Shown in pieces: positions 4,563-6,529 of a stretch of DNA of 6,529 bases. The first letter of the stretch is position 1, and each line of letters starts with the position of its first letter. Under the pieces are notes generated by a model that was not told the DNA's origin, searched no databases, and was given only the letters and a program-made list of their open reading frames with translations. Origin of the DNA: Planctomycetota bacterium (GTDB lineage Bacteria; Planctomycetota; Phycisphaerae; Sedimentisphaerales; Anaerohalosphaeraceae); contig VRUF01000167.1 of assembly GCA_019456245.1 (NCBI GenBank), positions 1 to 6,529 of the forward strand, in the 5' to 3' direction. Position numbers and translations under genes: made by a program.

Positions 4563-5243
4563 ATGTCAGATTACAGAATAAAAATCTTAACCGCAACGTT
4601 ATGCTGTGCCGTAATACTCATTACCGGCGGTTGCGGAATTGTAATTACACCGCAGTTAACCTCGCAACAGCGCCAAGCGGATATTGAGTTTCTGGCCCAA
4701 TGGGCCCAGGACCAAAGCCCCATTGCCGACCTGGCGCTGCAACACAATGAAAATTATCCGAACTACCACGACCTATTGCCGCAATATATGCGATACGCTT
4801 ATGAAGCTCAAAGCAATGAAGATTTCCTCAGAATCGCACGCAATTATTATTACTTAATCTGCCCCCGCGGACATCGCGAATTATTGACCGAAGACGCAAT
4901 AGCCGGAGGTAAAATTGCAACATTGCTGGGAATAATTGACCTCGGCGTAAGCCCACTAGCCGCTGATAAGGCGATGTACTGGACGCAATTAGCTGACAAT
5001 ATGGCGCCAGACATTTTCCATCCTCCGATTGACATCAAAAGAGAGAAGAACAAATATTTTATAACTAAAAACTGGCAAAAAAACGATATTAACGTACCAA
5101 GCGGCTCAGAGATTATAAAAGTTAACGGTATGAGCTGCGATAATTATATCAAATATCTCAAAAACAAGACTCCCTTGCGTTACTATGATTACCGTGTTAA
5201 ACTTTATGCTGAAAATCATTTAGCTGGTTGTCAGAGAAAATGA
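4563..5243 (+). CDS. S41-family peptidase, N-terminal part (frameshifted gene)
   Basis: This is the first part of a gene that continues in another frame to 6147. As written it gives 226 residues and stops at a TGA, but only residues 1-221 belong to the family; the last five (GCQRK) are out-of-frame. Residues 5-24 form a signal with a plausible lipobox, LITGGC, so Cys24 may be lipidated; Thr at -3 is less usual than Leu. A helical region follows. Residues about 160-205 look like the PDZ-like substrate-binding region (VPSGSEIIKVNGM at 178-190). The catalytic core is missing from this part, so it should be inactive alone. Upstream lie a promoter, a small ORF and a palindrome. The start has only weak GGA spacing, but no better in-frame start exists. 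Confidence 0.8.
   Translation: MSDYRIKILTATLCCAVILITGGCGIVITPQLTSQQRQADIEFLAQWAQDQSPIADLALQHNENYPNYHDLLPQYMRYAYEAQSNEDFLRIARNYYYLICPRGHRELLTEDAIAGGKIATLLGIIDLGVSPLAADKAMYWTQLADNMAPDIFHPPIDIKREKNKYFITKNWQKNDINVPSGSEIIKVNGMSCDNYIKYLKNKTPLRYYDYRVKLYAENHLAGCQRK
5226..5227 (+). other. single-base frameshift splitting the S41 gene
   Basis: After GCT (Ala221, 5223-5225) there are two Gs. Removing one gives HLA-VVRENEDFVGWQIEF, reading without a stop to 6147, for 527 residues in all. The second frame is closed by a TAG at 5221-5223, which pins the break to 5224-5243. It is either a recent mutation or a base-call/assembly error. There is no slippery CUU-UGA-like site for programmed +1 shifting. Confidence 0.88.
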
Positions 5244-6147
5244 AGATTTTGTAGGCTGGCAAATAGAATTCCTTCAACCTGATAAAACGCCGCTAAACGC
5301 GTTTTTTTCTAGATACTCCAAACCTCTGCCACCGGGTAAGTTTTATACTAAAGCGAAAGGAAACTGCCTCTGCGTTGAACTCAATGAGCAGGTCGCCTAT
5401 ATCCACATTAAAGGCATGATGCCCAGCGGGTTCTGGGGAGCAATTTTCCCTTCTGTTTTTACCAGGGATGCCAAGGTCATCAAACGTTTCCTCAATGAAG
5501 CTAACGGAAAATATCGTAAACTGATTATCGATCTTCGCAACACCAGAGGAGGCTCCCATTTATACGGCTATGAAAATCTCATCCGCCCGTTTCTCGACAA
5601 ACCGGTCACCTATACTCAAATCGCCGGCCTGAGACGAAAGTATCGAGAGAGCCTTAAAAACAGCGAGCTAAAAACCTTAAGGAAATGGGTATCTACTAAA
5701 AAATACCACGTTGTAAATGTTCAAGAAGCCGCCCCACCGAAAGGCTTTAACGGAGATGATTGGATTTTCTATGAGATCACTCGCACCCTAACTCCGCGGA
5801 ATCGCTATAATTTTGACGGCCAAATATTTATTCTAACTGATGGCTCTGTTTTTTCCGCCACTGAAGACTATGTCAACACCGTCAAACGGATCGGCCAGAC
5901 AAAACTCATCGGTCGTAATACCGGCGGCGGCGCCAGCGCCTACCTGGGACCGCCGATTGTCCAACTGCCTGTCAGCGGTATGATATTTCGGGCAGAAACC
6001 GAGATTGTTATCAATCCCGACGGAACCGTCAATGAACTCTACGGTACAACGCCGGATATAGAACTGCCGCCAACACTACCTCCAAAATCACACGACAAAA
6101 CTACTCTGCTCAAGGATAAATGGATTCAATATATTATAGACAACTAA
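5227..6147 (+). CDS. S41-family peptidase, C-terminal catalytic part (frameshifted gene)
   Basis: This is the catalytic half of the gene begun at 4563. The open frame runs from 5224 with no start codon before the ATG at 5416, which has a poor ribosome site, so it is a continuation and not a separate gene. In restored numbering (residues 222-527) it shows the S41 core: KLIIDLRNTRGGS (319-331) and the nucleophile motif TDGSVFSATE with Ser431 in S-A-T-E. GRNTGGGAS (450-458) occupies the place where CtpA/Prc enzymes have FGKG. The general-base Lys is Gly here, which suggests the IRBP/tricorn-like branch of S41. Such enzymes cut exported proteins, often near C-termini; the substrate is unknown. 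It ends 181 bp before a convergent gene. Confidence 0.87.
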   Translation, partial: VVRENEDFVGWQIEFLQPDKTPLNAFFSRYSKPLPPGKFYTKAKGNCLCVELNEQVAYIHIKGMMPSGFWGAIFPSVFTRDAKVIKRFLNEANGKYRKLIIDLRNTRGGSHLYGYENLIRPFLDKPVTYTQIAGLRRKYRESLKNSELKTLRKWVSTKKYHVVNVQEAAPPKGFNGDDWIFYEITRTLTPRNRYNFDGQIFILTDGSVFSATEDYVNTVKRIGQTKLIGRNTGGGASAYLGPPIVQLPVSGMIFRAETEIVINPDGTVNELYGTTPDIELPPTLPPKSHDKTTLLKDKWIQYIIDN

Positions 6148-6218
6148 GGAAAATTTAAGGGGAGAGAAGTAAAGACTCCAGAAAATTAAAAGAACCTGAC
6201 ACTAATGGCACTGTCATG

Positions 6219-6255
6219 CGTAAATCTTTTTTTGTACAATAATTTACGACTTTTT
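6219..6255 (+). terminator. candidate terminator after the S41 gene
   Basis: CGTAAAT (6219-6225) pairs with ATTTACG (6242-6248) across a 16-nt loop, followed by AC and TTTTT. The stem is 7 bp but AT-rich and the loop is large, so this is a weak candidate. Confidence 0.35.
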
Positions 6256-6267
6256 CAACGCTAACTT

Positions 6268-6285
6268 AAAAAATACCATTGGTAT
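6268..6285 (-). terminator. candidate terminator of the right-edge gene
   Basis: On the minus strand ATACC-AAT-GGTAT is followed by five further Ts, about 43 nt after the stop of the partial gene. The stem is only 5 bp. Together with the plus-strand hairpin it fits the convergent gene arrangement. Confidence 0.42.
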
Positions 6286-6328
6286 AATAAAGCACCCGGA
6301 AGCATAAGTTCGGCTGATTATCCTTCGG

Positions 6329-6529
6329 TTACTCTTCGATTTGTTTCGTTCGATACTGAATATAGACTTCGCGCATTGCCGCGTATGGATCTATCGCAGC
6401 TTCTTTAAAAGCTTCATACTCGCCGATATGGAACGAACCTTTGTTAGTGTAATCCCCAGCCGTTATACCAATCGCAGCCTCACTGGGATCCACATAGTAA
6501 ACCGGATTAAGGAACGCATCGCCAAGCTT
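6329..6529 (-). CDS. C-terminal 66 residues of an unrecognised protein (partial)
   Basis: A frame open from the right edge ends at TAA (6331-6329). The peptide contains NPVYYVDPSEAAIGITAG, then GSFHIGEYEAFKEAAIDPYA, and ends YRTKQIEE. It is well mixed in charge and hydrophobicity, has no membrane segment and looks like the end of a soluble or surface protein. I do not recognise the family. Support for coding comes from the uninterrupted frame, protein-like composition, a sensible stop, a terminator-like hairpin just beyond, and the lack of any plus-strand gene there. It is convergent with the S41 peptidase gene. Confidence 0.62.
   Translation of the reverse strand, partial: KLGDAFLNPVYYVDPSEAAIGITAGDYTNKGSFHIGEYEAFKEAAIDPYAAMREVYIQYRTKQIEE

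Noticed and set aside
5221..5243. programmed ribosomal frameshifting in the S41 gene
   Set aside because: There is no slippery sequence or stimulatory structure known for +1 shifting, and S41 genes are not known to use it. A mutation or sequence error is simpler.
6524..6529. HindIII site (AAGCTT) at the right end as a cloning junction
   Set aside because: The same hexamer occurs within the window (near 3120 and 6409) and the reading frame stays open through it, so a chance position is likely.

Overview
The window looks like a contig from a Gram-negative bacterium, probably a metagenome assembly. A PEP-CTERM sorting tail and a probable lipoprotein signal both imply an outer membrane. PEP-CTERM proteins with InlB-like repeats are common in Planctomycetota/Verrucomicrobiota-type and some proteobacterial genomes, but nothing here fixes the phylum. 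Both ends cut through genes. The first 14 bases match the Illumina TruSeq adapter, so the left end is not fully biological.

Left block, minus strand: the 5' part of glutamine-dependent NAD+ synthetase (nadE, 655 down to the left edge), preceded by a complete YbdG-type mechanosensitive channel gene (1980-772). Each has its own candidate promoter. Middle block: a small secreted protein on the minus strand (3001-2171) with a signal peptide, one divergent InlB B-repeat-like domain, a poly-Gly/Gly-Ser/Pro linker and a PEP-CTERM tail. Its leader holds two sets of short tandem repeats, and its promoter carries a perfect palindrome in the spacer. Next is a divergent CDP-alcohol phosphatidyltransferase gene (3659-4348, plus strand).

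The main structural feature is a duplication of about 101 bp, ungapped with 10 mismatches. The promoter, leader and first four codons of the phosphatidyltransferase gene (3570-3670) occur again at 2049-2149 without the gene. The orphan copy still has an intact promoter, which points antisense into the PEP-CTERM gene.

Right block, plus strand: a promoter, a possible 22-residue small ORF and a perfect 14-bp palindrome precede a secreted, probably lipid-anchored S41-family peptidase. That gene is split into two frames by one extra G near 5226-5227. It faces the 3' end of an unrecognised gene on the minus strand that is cut by the right edge.

The genes do not form one obvious pathway. Most act at the envelope (channel, phospholipid head-group enzyme, exported protein, exported peptidase). 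No exosortase, transposase, tRNA, rRNA or CRISPR array is visible.
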